Source of the DNA: Cyathus striatus
Lineage: Eukaryota > Basidiomycota > Agaricomycetes > Agaricales > Nidulariaceae
NCBI GenBank assembly: GCA_025738555.1
Contig: JAOVFP010000007.1
Span: 4,092,001-4,156,000, forward strand
Direction: 5' to 3'
DNA: 64,000 bases
A model generated the notes under the pieces. That model saw nothing but the letters and a program-made list of their open reading frames with translations, made no database searches and had not been told where the DNA came from. Shown one piece after another: positions 1 to 9,224 of the stretch (its first letter is position 1; the number at the start of each line of letters is the position of its first letter). The translations under genes were made by a program, and so were the position numbers.

Positions 1-545
1 GTGGAGAGTGTGGAGGTTACACCCCAAATGGCAAACCAATGGGTGAGATATTGGGTGGGCTGAAGCAATTGGCTTCAAACTTCTCATCAACACAATCATA
101 CATGAGAGACTCATCAAAACGAAGAGAAAGCAAGTCAGGGTACATGGGGACAACACAGGAGTGGTCGAAGGATGGTGGGCAGGAAGAAGCTGAAGCTGGA
201 GGGTCAATGAAGTCTTCCGACAAATACATGACCTTTGTGAGGAAAACGGCACAACGGTACACACAAGATATGTACCAAGCAAAAATAACCCAGCAGATGA
301 CCCATCAAGGGGCATCTACTCAGCATCAGCAAACCTCCTACCAAAATCCTCATTCCAGACACTTTACAGCCATATGTGTTCAACTTTGATGACCCAAGTA
401 CAAAGGATTGGCCTAGACCCTACCCGCTACAAAAGCCAGAAAAGCAAAACAGGCAAAATGGACAGTACCACCACTTCAACGAAAGACAACACGAAGAATT
501 ATGGGCAGCAGAACACAATACATAGAAAGAATACAACTCAACAAG
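1..545 (+). pseudogene. RNase H tail of a DIRS/Ngaro-like retrotransposon (5' truncated by window)
   Basis: Reading frame 2 from the window start encodes the end of a reverse transcriptase-linked RNase H. Visible pieces are IGWAEAIGFKLL, VRVHGDNTGVVEGWW (acidic D), VNEVFRQIHDL and the RNase H-end motif TRYVPSKNNPADDPSRG near 263-313. These motifs are typical of DIRS/Ngaro-type pol proteins in mushroom genomes (family knowledge). The frame is broken by two TGA stops, one before the IGWAEA stretch and one after WWAGRS, both plausible CGA-to-TGA changes. It shifts near 340-350, after which the neighbouring frame continues with IPDTLQPYVFNFDDP and a Q/N-rich tail to about 520. It belongs with the tyrosine recombinase at 2503, since that gene order (RT-RH then YR) defines this retroelement order. 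Non-functional; the assignment rests on motif recognition, not alignment. Confidence 0.75.
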
Positions 546-612
546 AATGGGGACCAGCCCAAGCAAGCCAGCTTCCAGTTAGATGAACTCAAACATCAAA
601 TAGAGACCGAGC

Positions 613-2497
613 ATCAGCAAAGTCTGGGTTTGCTACCCGATGCTACATAGCATTACATAGTACCATAGCACCAAAACAAAGACCCCCCTTTATCAGATAC
701 TGTATAGACTCCCGCCTATGCTACAGAGTTCTATATAGCTTGTACTGCATGCTATGGGTTGCTATGAGGTGCTAGTGAACATTAAGTGGCATACTATGGA
801 GCATCATGGAGCCCTCTGAATGCACTGCGAGTTGCTATGGTAGTCATACAGCCGCTAGCGTATTTCGAAAATAATATTGCTTCTTGCTTATGATTTCGCA
901 AATTCAAATTCCAGATTACACTTAAAAGACAATATACTAGGTACATACACACAAAACATATACAATATAAGTGCGATTTCCCCATCACCAGAATTTTCAG
1001 ACGCCTAATTTCATCACCGAATTTTATCTTCCTTCACACTTCAGCTTACCACCCCTCGCTACAAAATATCACTGACCAACAACCAACGGCATGCATGTAC
1101 TCTCACCACCCGCTCTCACAAACAAAACAAAGTCGAGGTTGAACTCGAACTCGCCGGTCCGCTGTCCTCTTGTCCAGAGCGAGCTGCATGCCAAAGTGGT
1201 GGCGCTTGGTATCTCATTGCTTTGGATTCAGGAGTGGGTTGCGAGAGGAGTATGCGCCTCCAAGTCAATGGCTCCTGACTCCTGAGGCAAGATGTCAAGT
1301 TAGCAGTGTGAAGAGTGGAATGGAAAGGAGAAGGAATAGAGGGAGGTACGAAGAATTAAAGAAAGGAAAAGATGAAGAACAAAGGGGGGAGGAAGGAGGG
1401 GAGTGAAATGGGGGATTAAGGAGTGAAGGGGCAGGGGCAGAAGAAAGGAATGGAGAAGGGGAAGGATATACATCAAGGATAAAATGAAGGAATGAGGGAA
1501 AGCATACATGAAAGAAGGGAATACGTACAATGATATGCTGCCCATGCCCCGCACCATTGGCACATATTGTAATGTCAAGTCGCCCTCACACCAGACTCTT
1601 GATGATACTCCCACTAAATCCGTGCCGCACACGCGATTCCCGCAACTGCAATTGTTACATTCCAAACAGGCATTAGGATCTTCAGGTAGGGCGAAATGAA
1701 GGATGGCATTTAGCCAAGGATGTGACGTGGCGTCGCCTACAGTCTATGCACTGTGTTAGCTACACCATGCTTTTAGTAAAAGAAAGCAGATGAAAACTAA
1801 ACTCACATATTGCTCAGCAGGATGATTGATTGTAGCTGAGAGGGCAAATGTCCAGATACATTGAATGTGAAGACGAAGCTGGCGGTGAGCCGGGCATGGT
1901 GAGGTTGCTATAGGTCCATAGCATAAACTGAAATAATGCGACTTCAGAGTGAGCACATAGATAGTGAGAGGGTTATAGGAGAAGTGAACTCAGAGACTCG
2001 AAACTCTTGGTGGCAAGTTGGTGGTTGAACATTGAATATTGAACGTTGAACGTTGACGTTGAAGACTGAAGTTGGCACTTGACTAGGCTGACACGGACGT
2101 TTGAAATTTGAAACTAAACCTTATGATGAACCGATGGGTTGGCTGGGTCCACGCGGGCATGTCACTGCACTTGTTCCGAAGACTTGGAAGAGTAATTCAA
2201 GAGTTCACAATAAATTGAAGTTCGCTATGTAGGACTTCAAACTTATTAGGTCATGCTATGAGATTCTAGTTAGCTCACCATATAACTTACCAAGAGGACT
2301 ATACAGGACATCCGAAAGCTATGACATGCTACCTAGATTCGTGACTTTTCTATAGAGTATTATAGAGTGAAGAGTGTGCGCTAGTGATTGCTATAGCATG
2401 TTATCGGCTAGTTACATAACTTCTATTTGCTATGCACTACTATGGGATTACAAGATGTGCTATATCCTGCTATGAGAAAAAATCTGCGTTTGCTGAT
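613..2497. mobile_element. Unclassified insertion with 4-bp GAGC duplication and GCTATG-rich ends
   Basis: This 1885-bp block separates the RNase H and recombinase parts of the retroelement. It is bounded by GAGC direct repeats (609-612 and 2498-2501) and by short inverted termini ATCAGCAAA (613) and TTTGCTGAT (2489-2497). About 240 bp inside each end is crowded with degenerate TGCTATG / CATAGCA / CTATAG words (roughly 635-860 and 2220-2475). That resembles the subterminal motif arrays of some cut-and-paste transposons such as CACTA-like elements. No transposase is visible, so it is probably non-autonomous. Inside are a ~200-bp purine-rich tract at 1310-1510 and a run of TTGAACGTTGAA-like repeats at 2025-2070. 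The 4-bp duplication does not by itself fix a superfamily. Confidence 0.5.
1310..1510 (+). repeat. Low-complexity purine-rich tract
   Basis: About 200 bases of almost pure A/G on the + strand, with GGAAGGAGGGG, GGGGCAGGGGCAG and AAAGGAAAAG words, inside the 613-2497 insertion. No coding sense is visible on either strand; the open frames across it are a composition effect. Confidence 0.7.
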
Positions 2498-2502
2498 GAG
2501 CA

Positions 2503-3570
2503 ATGCCATATCCACCACAGCTCACCCCAAATCCTTCAAATCTTCGTCCACAATGTGCTGCAAAAGACAGGCTGGTGACCTGGAGGCCCATACAGACAAT
2601 TATAACAAGTTCTCAGGGAGTTACTAGAGAGGATAGAGAACAAGTGGCAGCAGTAATGGAATTTGCCTGGGAAGAAAGTACACTCACCTCATATGCAAGC
2701 AGCTTACTATCATATCATGTGTTCTGTGACAAACGAAACATGGGAGAAGAAGACAGGACCCCAATAAGACAAGAAATACTTGCCACATTCATAGCACAAC
2801 TGGCACATGTGTACTCTGGAAAAACAATACGCAATTATGTCCAAGGCATATGGGCATGGCACTTGTTACACCGCATCACATGGAAAATAAACCAAGTGGA
2901 AATCGACAGCCTGCTAACAGCAGCAGATAAATTAACCCCAGCAACATCGAAGAAAGAGAAAAGAGAGCCATACACATTAGAATACATAGTGGCAATAAAG
3001 GACGGGTTGAACCTGGATGTACCAAAAGACACGGCCATATACGCATGTTTGACAACATGCTTCTATGCAACAGCTCGACTCGGAGAATTCACAGTGAAGC
3101 AAGAGAAGGATAAGTTCGACCCCCGCAGATACATCACCCCCAGCCATCTAACCCACACTCAAGACCGCAATGGGAACCACGTCACCAACCTAAGGCTACC
3201 CAGAACAAAAGTAGCACCGGATGGAGAAGATGTATTCTGGGCACAACAAAATGGGCCCTCAGACCCGGAGGCAGCAATGAAACATCACTTGGCCATCAAC
3301 AAACCACTAGCGGAGGGACACCTCTTCGTATACAGAAATGAAAAAGGCAAGTACAAGCCGTTGACCAAGAAAGCCTTCATCAGCCGTATAGGGGAAGCAG
3401 TGAAAATAGCCGGTCTCCAACCCATCCCAGGCCACGGTATACGCATCGGATCCACATTAGAATACTTGCTACGAGGCATGACATTCGACGTCATGAAATC
3501 CAAAGGTAGATGGTCAGGAGATTCATTCCAAATCTACCTGCGACGGCATGCACAGGTGATTGCACCATGA
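2503..3570 (+). CDS. Tyrosine recombinase of a DIRS/Ngaro-like element, tail truncated
   Basis: 355-residue tyrosine recombinase that would carry out DNA strand cleavage and rejoining when the retroelement's circular cDNA integrates. Residues about 40-150 form the N-terminal SAM-like core-binding domain (AWEESTLTSYASSLLSYHVF, SGKTIRNYVQGIWAWH). The catalytic domain follows with Arg I in CFYATARLGEFTV, the HxxR box in GHGIRIGSTLEYLL, Trp in GRWSGDSF and the nucleophile Tyr in QIYLRRHA, so all expected active-site residues are present. A TGA at 3568-3570 stops the frame just after HAQVIAP. The same frame continues YIQAMPNLHTNFVRYT up to a TAG at 3676-3678, which matches the usual family C-terminus, so the stop is probably a CGA-to-TGA change that clips only the tail. 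The start is uncertain because the 613-2497 insertion lies 5 bp upstream. It is unlikely to be a host gene. Confidence 0.85.
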   Translation: MPYPPQLTPNPSNLRPQCAAKDRLVTWRPIQTIITSSQGVTREDREQVAAVMEFAWEESTLTSYASSLLSYHVFCDKRNMGEEDRTPIRQEILATFIAQLAHVYSGKTIRNYVQGIWAWHLLHRITWKINQVEIDSLLTAADKLTPATSKKEKREPYTLEYIVAIKDGLNLDVPKDTAIYACLTTCFYATARLGEFTVKQEKDKFDPRRYITPSHLTHTQDRNGNHVTNLRLPRTKVAPDGEDVFWAQQNGPSDPEAAMKHHLAINKPLAEGHLFVYRNEKGKYKPLTKKAFISRIGEAVKIAGLQPIPGHGIRIGSTLEYLLRGMTFDVMKSKGRWSGDSFQIYLRRHAQVIAP

Positions 3571-3907
3571 TATATTCAAGCAATGCCCAACCTACACACC
3601 AACTTCGTCCGTTACACCACCTATGAAACACAAAATGGCAATGCCAGCTACCAAACGAGTAAGTTTAGTCTTTCCTAGCAATTGGGGCCCGAGACTCACT
3701 CGTCGCGTCAAGCCTAACATGCGGGAGTCGGTGTGCGCCTCGGTCTCCCAGCTAAAGAAGTAAAATCAAGTTGGGAGGTGTGCACTGCGTGCACACTCTC
3801 ACCCACATCCTTCCACCACAGCCATTAGAAATAGTTTAGTTCACATTACCGATACCCTGCGTAATATACATCCATAGCCAGATACAACCTGAAGCGCGCG
3901 AGTCAAA
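3571..3907. other. 3' flank of the recombinase, possible retroelement terminal repeat
   Basis: Positions 3571-3678 are the read-through tail of the recombinase. Positions 3680-3800 carry GTCGGTGTGCGCCTC and GTTGGGAGGTGTGCA words, and a diverged relative of this stretch occurs at about 52200-52275 (GTCGGTTTGCGTCTC, GTCGGGAGGTGTGCA). This may be a dispersed terminal repeat of the DIRS-like element, but the match is partial. I see no gene. Confidence 0.3.
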
Positions 3908-3925
3908 GATCTCTGAACGTTGCGC

Positions 3926-4011
3926 GCATTAATGGGGTAGTGGTAACCTGGGTCGTTGCCATTCGAGAGAATTATCTCGACCCGCCGGGGGTTCGATTCC
4001 CTCTTAATGCA
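3926..4011 (+). tRNA. tRNA-Gly(GCC) with 15-nt intron, copy 1
   Basis: A full cloverleaf folds from the sequence. The acceptor stem is GCATTAA/TTAATGC with discriminator A at 4011. The D arm is GGGT-AGTGGTA-ACCT, the anticodon stem GGTCG/CGACC with loop TTGCCA...T (anticodon GCC at 3958-3960), the variable loop is 4 nt, and the T arm is GGGGG-TTCGATT-CCCTC. A 15-nt intron (3962-3976) sits at the canonical site, one base 3' of the anticodon. The A-box-like TGGGGTAGTGG and B-box GGTTCGATTCC are intact. A T5 pol III terminator follows at 4033-4037. The gene sequence is identical to the copy at 63008. Confidence 0.96.
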
Positions 4012-4032
4012 TTATGTTTGTCTTTCCGAGAC

Positions 4033-4037
4033 TTTTT
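4033..4037 (+). terminator. Pol III T-run terminator of tRNA-Gly copy 1
   Basis: TTTTT about 22 nt downstream of the tRNA 3' end, the usual RNA polymerase III stop signal. Confidence 0.75.
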
Positions 4038-4908
4038 ATACACGTATATGGTTGCAATCAAAGCATATAGTACAAAGAGCGCACCCACAACTAATAAGAG
4101 TTAAAACGTTAACGTTTTAACGTTCACCTCGAATATCTAGCAGAAGTCACTTATCAAACTGCACTGCTACAGCTGCAATACTCCAGACCTGTCAAGCTGT
4201 ATAACTACATATAGGTACCTCACAGCACCGCAGCGATACTTGCACGCATACCCACCAAGTCTCTAACTCTCACAAACCCCACCTGCATCTCAACCAGCTA
4301 ACCGTCAACGTAAACATAAGTTGTAGGTCGAGTACAGCCCGGAGCGCATCTACAGTGCCCAGTCGATACGTTCGACGAGATGCAAGTGGAGTGATGGTAC
4401 AATGGTTTTTGATCATGCAGCATCCCACCCACCCGTGAACACGGTATAGTGATTCCGGTGCGTGGCCTGTTCAGCCTGAGGCTCAGGCGTGTAAGGATGT
4501 CGCTATATCGAGTGTTAGTACTGTATTGCCTCCATAAAGGATACAGGACAGTACTCACCCATTACAATCCACCGGGGTCGGTGAGCGCAAATAAGCACAA
4601 CTTGGTGGCGAGATCTGAGACCAACCCCCTCATAGTACCCCCCAAGAAAAGGGCTTTAACGACCAGCATGCAGAAAACGGCATGATTATGCATAGCGGAC
4701 CGACCATAGATGCGAGCAAACTTGACAAGCAACGCATAGATGAGGTTGTGGGTGTAAGAGCTCTGTTCGGTATGTGGTACACCCCCTACGCTCTATTCAT
4801 AACAGCGGGGGGTCAGTGAAAGTAGAAGTTGAGTGGAATGCTGTTGGTTAACGAGGAGTTAATTGCAGTGTGGATAAGATACGGGCGTACGTACGTTACC
4901 CGGATCAA

Positions 4909-5625
4909 CTACACATCCCACCGCCAAACCAGATCTTCTTAAAAGCACTATGGCAGCCAAGGACGTTCGTTTGTCCGTTCTGGTACGTATAAAAGTTCCG
5001 ATCCGAATTTTGTACATCCTAGTCATCTTCCAATGCTCTGCCGAGGGTTAAACCCCAGAGTATTGGACTCTCCGACAGTAGTACGCTGAAAGCTCAAGCG
5101 ATGGATAGTTTAAGCCAGATCGAGGAATCACGATGCCGTCCCAGAGATATCTCGGTTCTCGATGCCAGATGAACGACGCCTCCACAAGTGGACAGTGGGG
5201 CGTATTAGACAGATGAATCGGCACCGTCACTCACTTTCACCTAGGCAACCTGACAGAGAGAATAGGTCAGCTTATAAGTTCGCTAAGAGTGTTTCCGAAC
5301 GTACCATACGTGTATCCCATGGCCCTTCCTCCTTCAAGCCTTCAACGCAACATCTCGTAGAGACAAACACAATACGAGTCGCAGTCACCCTAAACTGAAA
5401 GAGCAACTGATTAGCTTTCAGCGCCGGCGCATAAGCTGAACGTAAATACTTGAAGTAAACTTCCGCCAACGATTAAGATCAATCCCAGTGCCTTCCGACT
5501 TCAATCAACCCCTTTGAACGGTGAACCTCTTGAGCCAATGTAAGCGCTCTACAAATCCACGAACAAGTCAGCAATCACCCAACAGAAACAGAAACAGAAA
5601 CAGAAACTCCAACGGCCTGCGCACT
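4909..5625. other. Intergenic, no gene seen
   Basis: No recognisable coding region, RNA gene or element. Copy 2 of the duplication is cut by the window end, so whether the repeat continues here cannot be judged. Confidence 0.5.
5581..5607 (+). repeat. (AACAGA)n microsatellite
   Basis: About four tandem copies of ACAGAA in AACAGAAACAGAAACAGAAA and the bases that follow. It lies at the ragged 3' edge of the decayed M28 protease. Confidence 0.85.
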
Positions 5626-5629
5626 CTAT

Positions 5630-6112
5630 CAATACAGAAACCAGACCACGCGCGCCAGCAGAACGAGATTTATAACGCAAAGTACATTCGTGTGTGGATG
5701 CGGGACATGAAAGGGCAGAAATGCACCGAGGGGCGCGGGGGAGGTTGCGCAAAAGAGAAGTGGTCGGCTGCCTGAGGATGCCACTGCGAGGTTGAGGGGT
5801 GTGCTGGAAGAATCTATCAACGTTGTAAGTAAGTCTGAAAATGATTGATAAAGAGGAAAGGAAAACGCACGCATGAGCACCATTCAACCAATCTATTTAC
5901 CAACACCATGCTCCTCTTCGGTCTTCGCCTGGCGAAATACTCCGATAGCTGGATAAGACTCGGCACTCCCATCCCATCGTCCTTCATTCCCAGTGCCGTA
6001 TAAACAGAATAATGATCGGGTGAATGAACACCCCCTTCATGTTCGTACTGTGCTTCAGTGCCAAGGACTGTTGTAAGTGGGCAGTGGGATTTGAAAGATT
6101 TACGGCTGTTAA
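5630..6112 (-). pseudogene. Decayed M28-family vacuolar-type metalloprotease (PFF1-like) fragment
   Basis: The minus strand carries scattered but ordered pieces of a vacuolar membrane M28 aminopeptidase. First comes HSPDHYSVYTALGMKDDGMG with VPSLIQLSEYFARRRPKRSM (zinc-binding DDG region), then DWLNGAHA, then NLAVASSGSRPLLFCATS, APLGAFLPFHVPHPHTNVL. In intact family members a segment like FNNGEEDWLNGAHAF joins the first two; here the NNGEE part, which holds the catalytic Glu, is missing or frameshifted. The pieces lie in different frames. The 5' border looks like a splice acceptor (CACTTACAACAG at about 6113). No N-terminal half or downstream membrane domains are visible. This is clearly a relic; it could not make an active protease. 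Confidence 0.7.
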
Positions 6113-6183
6113 TGTGCTATATATTGATCATGTTAGATTTGGGAGAAATGTAGAATAGGATGAGAGGGAAAGACGCACGTCCA

Positions 6184-6321
6184 AGGATAGCGGCCAGCGC
6201 AATCGCATGTCCCACTCTCGAGCCCTGCTCAGCCATGTACCGGATCAAGTTCCTATCCTCAGCGTTGATCCCGAACGCATCGAACTCCTCGTCGGAGAAT
6301 TGGACCAGGGTGTGGTGGAGC
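6184..6321 (-). pseudogene. Isolated exon-like fragment of unknown gene
   Basis: A minus-strand open stretch reads LHHTLVQFSDEEFDAF, GINAEDRNLIRYMAEQGSRV, GHAIALAAILG, preceded by a good acceptor (ACACTAG) and followed by a possible GTGCGTC donor. Its composition is protein-like, unlike the surroundings. I do not recognise the family. It lies 70 bp upstream of the M28 relic on the same strand and could be part of the same decayed gene or of an unrelated one. Confidence 0.3.
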
Positions 6322-6606
6322 TAGTGTAGCTCGATACATTCTTGGTTTGTGCAAGTATCCTCCACATCGGTAAAGAGATAAAGAGGAAAAGAAAAGAAGG
6401 GAGAGATGGGGTTGAAAGTCAAAATCACTCATGTGCACATATAGTGACGGCGTAACGTTGGCTGGTAGCTCTCCTGATAGAGGGAGTAACATCGTGGCAT
6501 TTGTCCCATTCGTAGGCGATGGGATAGTCGAATTCGAGGCCATGGCAGTTGAGGAAGTGGAAAAGTTGACAGTGAGAGCGTCAACGCCATCATGTGATAC
6601 ATCAAT

Positions 6607-7702
6607 GATACATATCACACGGCGAACAATTGACGTTCCAGTACCGTCGAAAGTCGGTCATTCCAATAACTTTCCAGTCATCATTCCAATTCCAAACACG
6701 TGTACTACTCATGTACCGGCTCGCAGATACAAAGGATATGGGTGGGCTGTCTTGCTTATATAATTGATAAGAATTGAACTGGTTTCATCGAACACATGGC
6801 AGATTCCTTTGTGATTAGAAGGTCTCCCGCACAGTAGCATCATTCGGTGTGTTTCTAATTGCACCACACCTTTTTGCTGACATATCTTGTATTGTCCTGC
6901 AAGAAATGTACGCAAGGTTATGTTATTTCCCTTTAAATTTAAAATCAATATTTAGATATGTTATCCACTTTATCTTTTCTCCTTGTCAGCCGTCTATTTT
7001 TTTCTTTGTTTCATTGAAATATTTTAACTATGCACCTCTAATGATATATAGAAATAATAAGTGATTTTATTTCTATCTTATAGTGGTTACTGTAGCTTAC
7101 ATTGTAAAGGAGCGGGCATTCCAGGTCCAGTCATTCTCCTGTTTTGCTTTTTTTTTTTTTGAGAAAAGGTGGTGTCAGTGTTGTACATACAACAACATAG
7201 CAATATAAGTGGTGTGAAATACCTACAATAATAAGGGTGGTCAGTTCCAAAAGAGGGTGTAATATTCCATTGTCTTTGCGAGAGAAAATACATTGGTTCA
7301 ATTGTATATTGTTACTAAAACTATTTCATACTTCCTCTGTATTATAAAAATCAACATCTGTGACCTACATTTATTTCATTTATATAGCAAGAACTATTTT
7401 ATTATGTTTCATATGTAACTGTGCGATAATATGGATAGTTAGGGCGAAGGCAAATAGCCAGGGCGAAGCTCGGCCCTCTCCAGAAATATTTTCACACGCC
7501 GTTTGGACAGACATGCTGTCCTCATGTTAGACTAAGCCAGTTCATCATTCTAAGGCCACCTGCGTCACATTTCCTTTGTTATAACAAGCCGGTAAGATAT
7601 ATATACACGTGTTTGGAACTGGAATCATGACTGGAACGTTACTGGAATGACCGACTTTAGATCGTACTGGAACGTCAATTGTTCGCCGTGTCAGTACATA
7701 TC
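6607..7702. mobile_element. 1.1-kb element with ~125-bp terminal inverted repeats
   Basis: Arms at about 6607-6736 and 7572-7702 are inverted copies of each other. Both contain CACGGCGAACAATTGACGTT, then a block GTCGGTCATTCCA, then TTCCAAACACGTGTA and ACAAAGGA. The 835-bp spacer is AT-rich and non-coding, with a T-run at 7148-7162. TCA flanks both outer ends (3-bp duplication possible but not compelling). It looks like a non-autonomous foldback or MITE-type element. No transposase is present, so the superfamily is open. Confidence 0.6.
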
Positions 7703-9100
7703 TCTCACCGACTGCCACCTTGCTGCTACCTGCCTTTGCTGCTCGTTCAAGCGCATTGCAAGCGCCATGTAACCAAAATCCCATCGATGCGACAATGATT
7801 CTCAGAGACACATGCGTGTCGCACGTACGTACTTCGACAAGCGCCAGAGGAAACTGGAATTCAATCGACAGTTACACGATTGCACCGGGTCCCTCGAAAA
7901 TCCCTTACTAGTACAAGGTCCTACATGCGATTGCTCTTCCACGAGATCCTCCATAATTAGGTTATCGATAATCAGCAGTACGTGTTATATTTTTGTACTT
8001 GAATCTGGACAGCTGTACCGTTCAATCGATGACAGTTCTTTCACACCGGTTCTACGCGATCCAAATCAAGACTGACCCCCCTAATAAGTGAGTTATCTAT
8101 TATCACAGAAAATGTGAACAGTCGATTAATTCATATATAAACCGAACCAATTCGACGATAGGTCACTGATTGAAGCCTGCTATCGTTCAATGAAACCATT
8201 GAAGTACCAACCATATCTGTTATATTAAACGCACGCTACAGATGAAATACCCTTTACATTCGACCCGACACGTTCATCACAGGTAAGCAAAACCCATGTA
8301 TAGTTATCGAACAGACGTTTACTGAAGGACAGTGTTAGCGTGCAGGTATCCTAGAACAAGCTCAACATCAGGCGGCAGTGAACAGTATAACACAGAAATA
8401 GAACAGCCGTCGAGACAGAGGGAGTGTGAGCTGGAACCCAGAGAAAGGCGACAATGCTTGAGCACTTGCAGAGAGGTGGTGCTTAGCATGAATCGAAGAT
8501 AAAGCAAGATGCCGTAAGAACCGAAACCGATAGGTAAAGAAGAATCTACGCTTTCATTAAACGATTACCTCGTGCCTTGACATTGTCCTCCAAATCCCAG
8601 TCGATCGCACGATGACTACCGTCACTCACGTATGTTATTTCAATGGGATTCTAATTACCCAAGAAATTATTCATTCACGAACTCCGCACTACGCCCCCGC
8701 CAGACACGGCACGATATTGATCCCTTCAAGATTCTTTACCCGTTCAAAATGTCGCCCAGTATGTAGGAAAATTTGGAAATTTTCAACGTTCAACTTCTTC
8801 CAGCCTTCAAACGTGTACCATAATATTCCTGTAGTATCAATTACTAGTACTTCATGATTCTGCATTTTATTTTTAGAAAACACGTTTGTTCTTCATGCGA
8901 ACAGCATTCAGAATATCATCTTGGATATAGACACGTGTATTAAATATAGGTCATACGACCGCACCGCGTTGTCAGATTTTTATGAACTGTGAAGGCGTGC
9001 CCTTGTATGGTGGCTTCTCTTCATAAGGATTGAACGTGTCAAAGCATGAATTTCCAATGCTTTGGCTCGTAACACGTTGAATAACATGTGTCAATGGCAT
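7703..9100. other. Intergenic, no gene seen
   Basis: Only short open frames without recognisable domains or coherent splice structure. Confidence 0.5.
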
Positions 9101-9107
9101 GCACCAC

Positions 9108-9116
9108 TTTATAAAG
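9108..9116 (+). promoter_or_regulatory. TATA-like box of the NACHT-WD40 gene
   Basis: TTTATAAAG lies about 110 bp upstream of the ATG at 9225 and is followed by a pyrimidine-rich stretch (CCACCCTCTCGTCTTC), the common arrangement for fungal pol II core promoters. Inferred from position and sequence only. Confidence 0.5.
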
Positions 9117-9224
9117 CTTGTTCATCTATCATTTGTTCCACCCTCTCGTCTTCAAGTTCTCAAACGCCTCACTCAAGTTACAACATTGATTCGCAAGCTC
9201 AATTACGATCTTACTTCATCTTCA

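Larger units (their letters stand above)
3908..4908 (+). repeat. tRNA-Gly-headed ~1-kb segment, copy 1
   Basis: From about 18 bp before the tRNA through at least 4908 this stretch matches 62990-64000 in the same orientation with small indels and scattered substitutions. Shared blocks include the tRNA, TATATGGTTGCAATCAAAGC, CAGTCGATACGTTCGACGAG and CGTACGTTACCCGGATCAA. Upstream of the tRNA the two copies are unrelated, so the left boundary falls almost at the 5' end of the tRNA gene. The right boundary lies outside the window for copy 2. No credible protein is encoded. It contains a perfect 22-bp palindrome at 4100-4121. Confidence 0.9.

Noticed and set aside
39..586. Two overlapping open frames as separate Q/N-rich proteins
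   Set aside because: Frame 2 through the same bases encodes RNase H motifs with decay stops, which explains the region better; the longer open frames are shadows.
1300..1665. A 121-residue minus-strand membrane protein
   Set aside because: Its hydrophobic look comes from the complement of the purine tract; no conserved motif.
4298..4685. Small proteins encoded downstream of tRNA-Gly copy 1
   Set aside because: Frames are not preserved in copy 2 at 63380-63800; indels break them.
5549..5887. A 112-residue minus-strand protein
   Set aside because: It crosses the M28 relic in the wrong frame and includes the microsatellite as FCFCFCFC.
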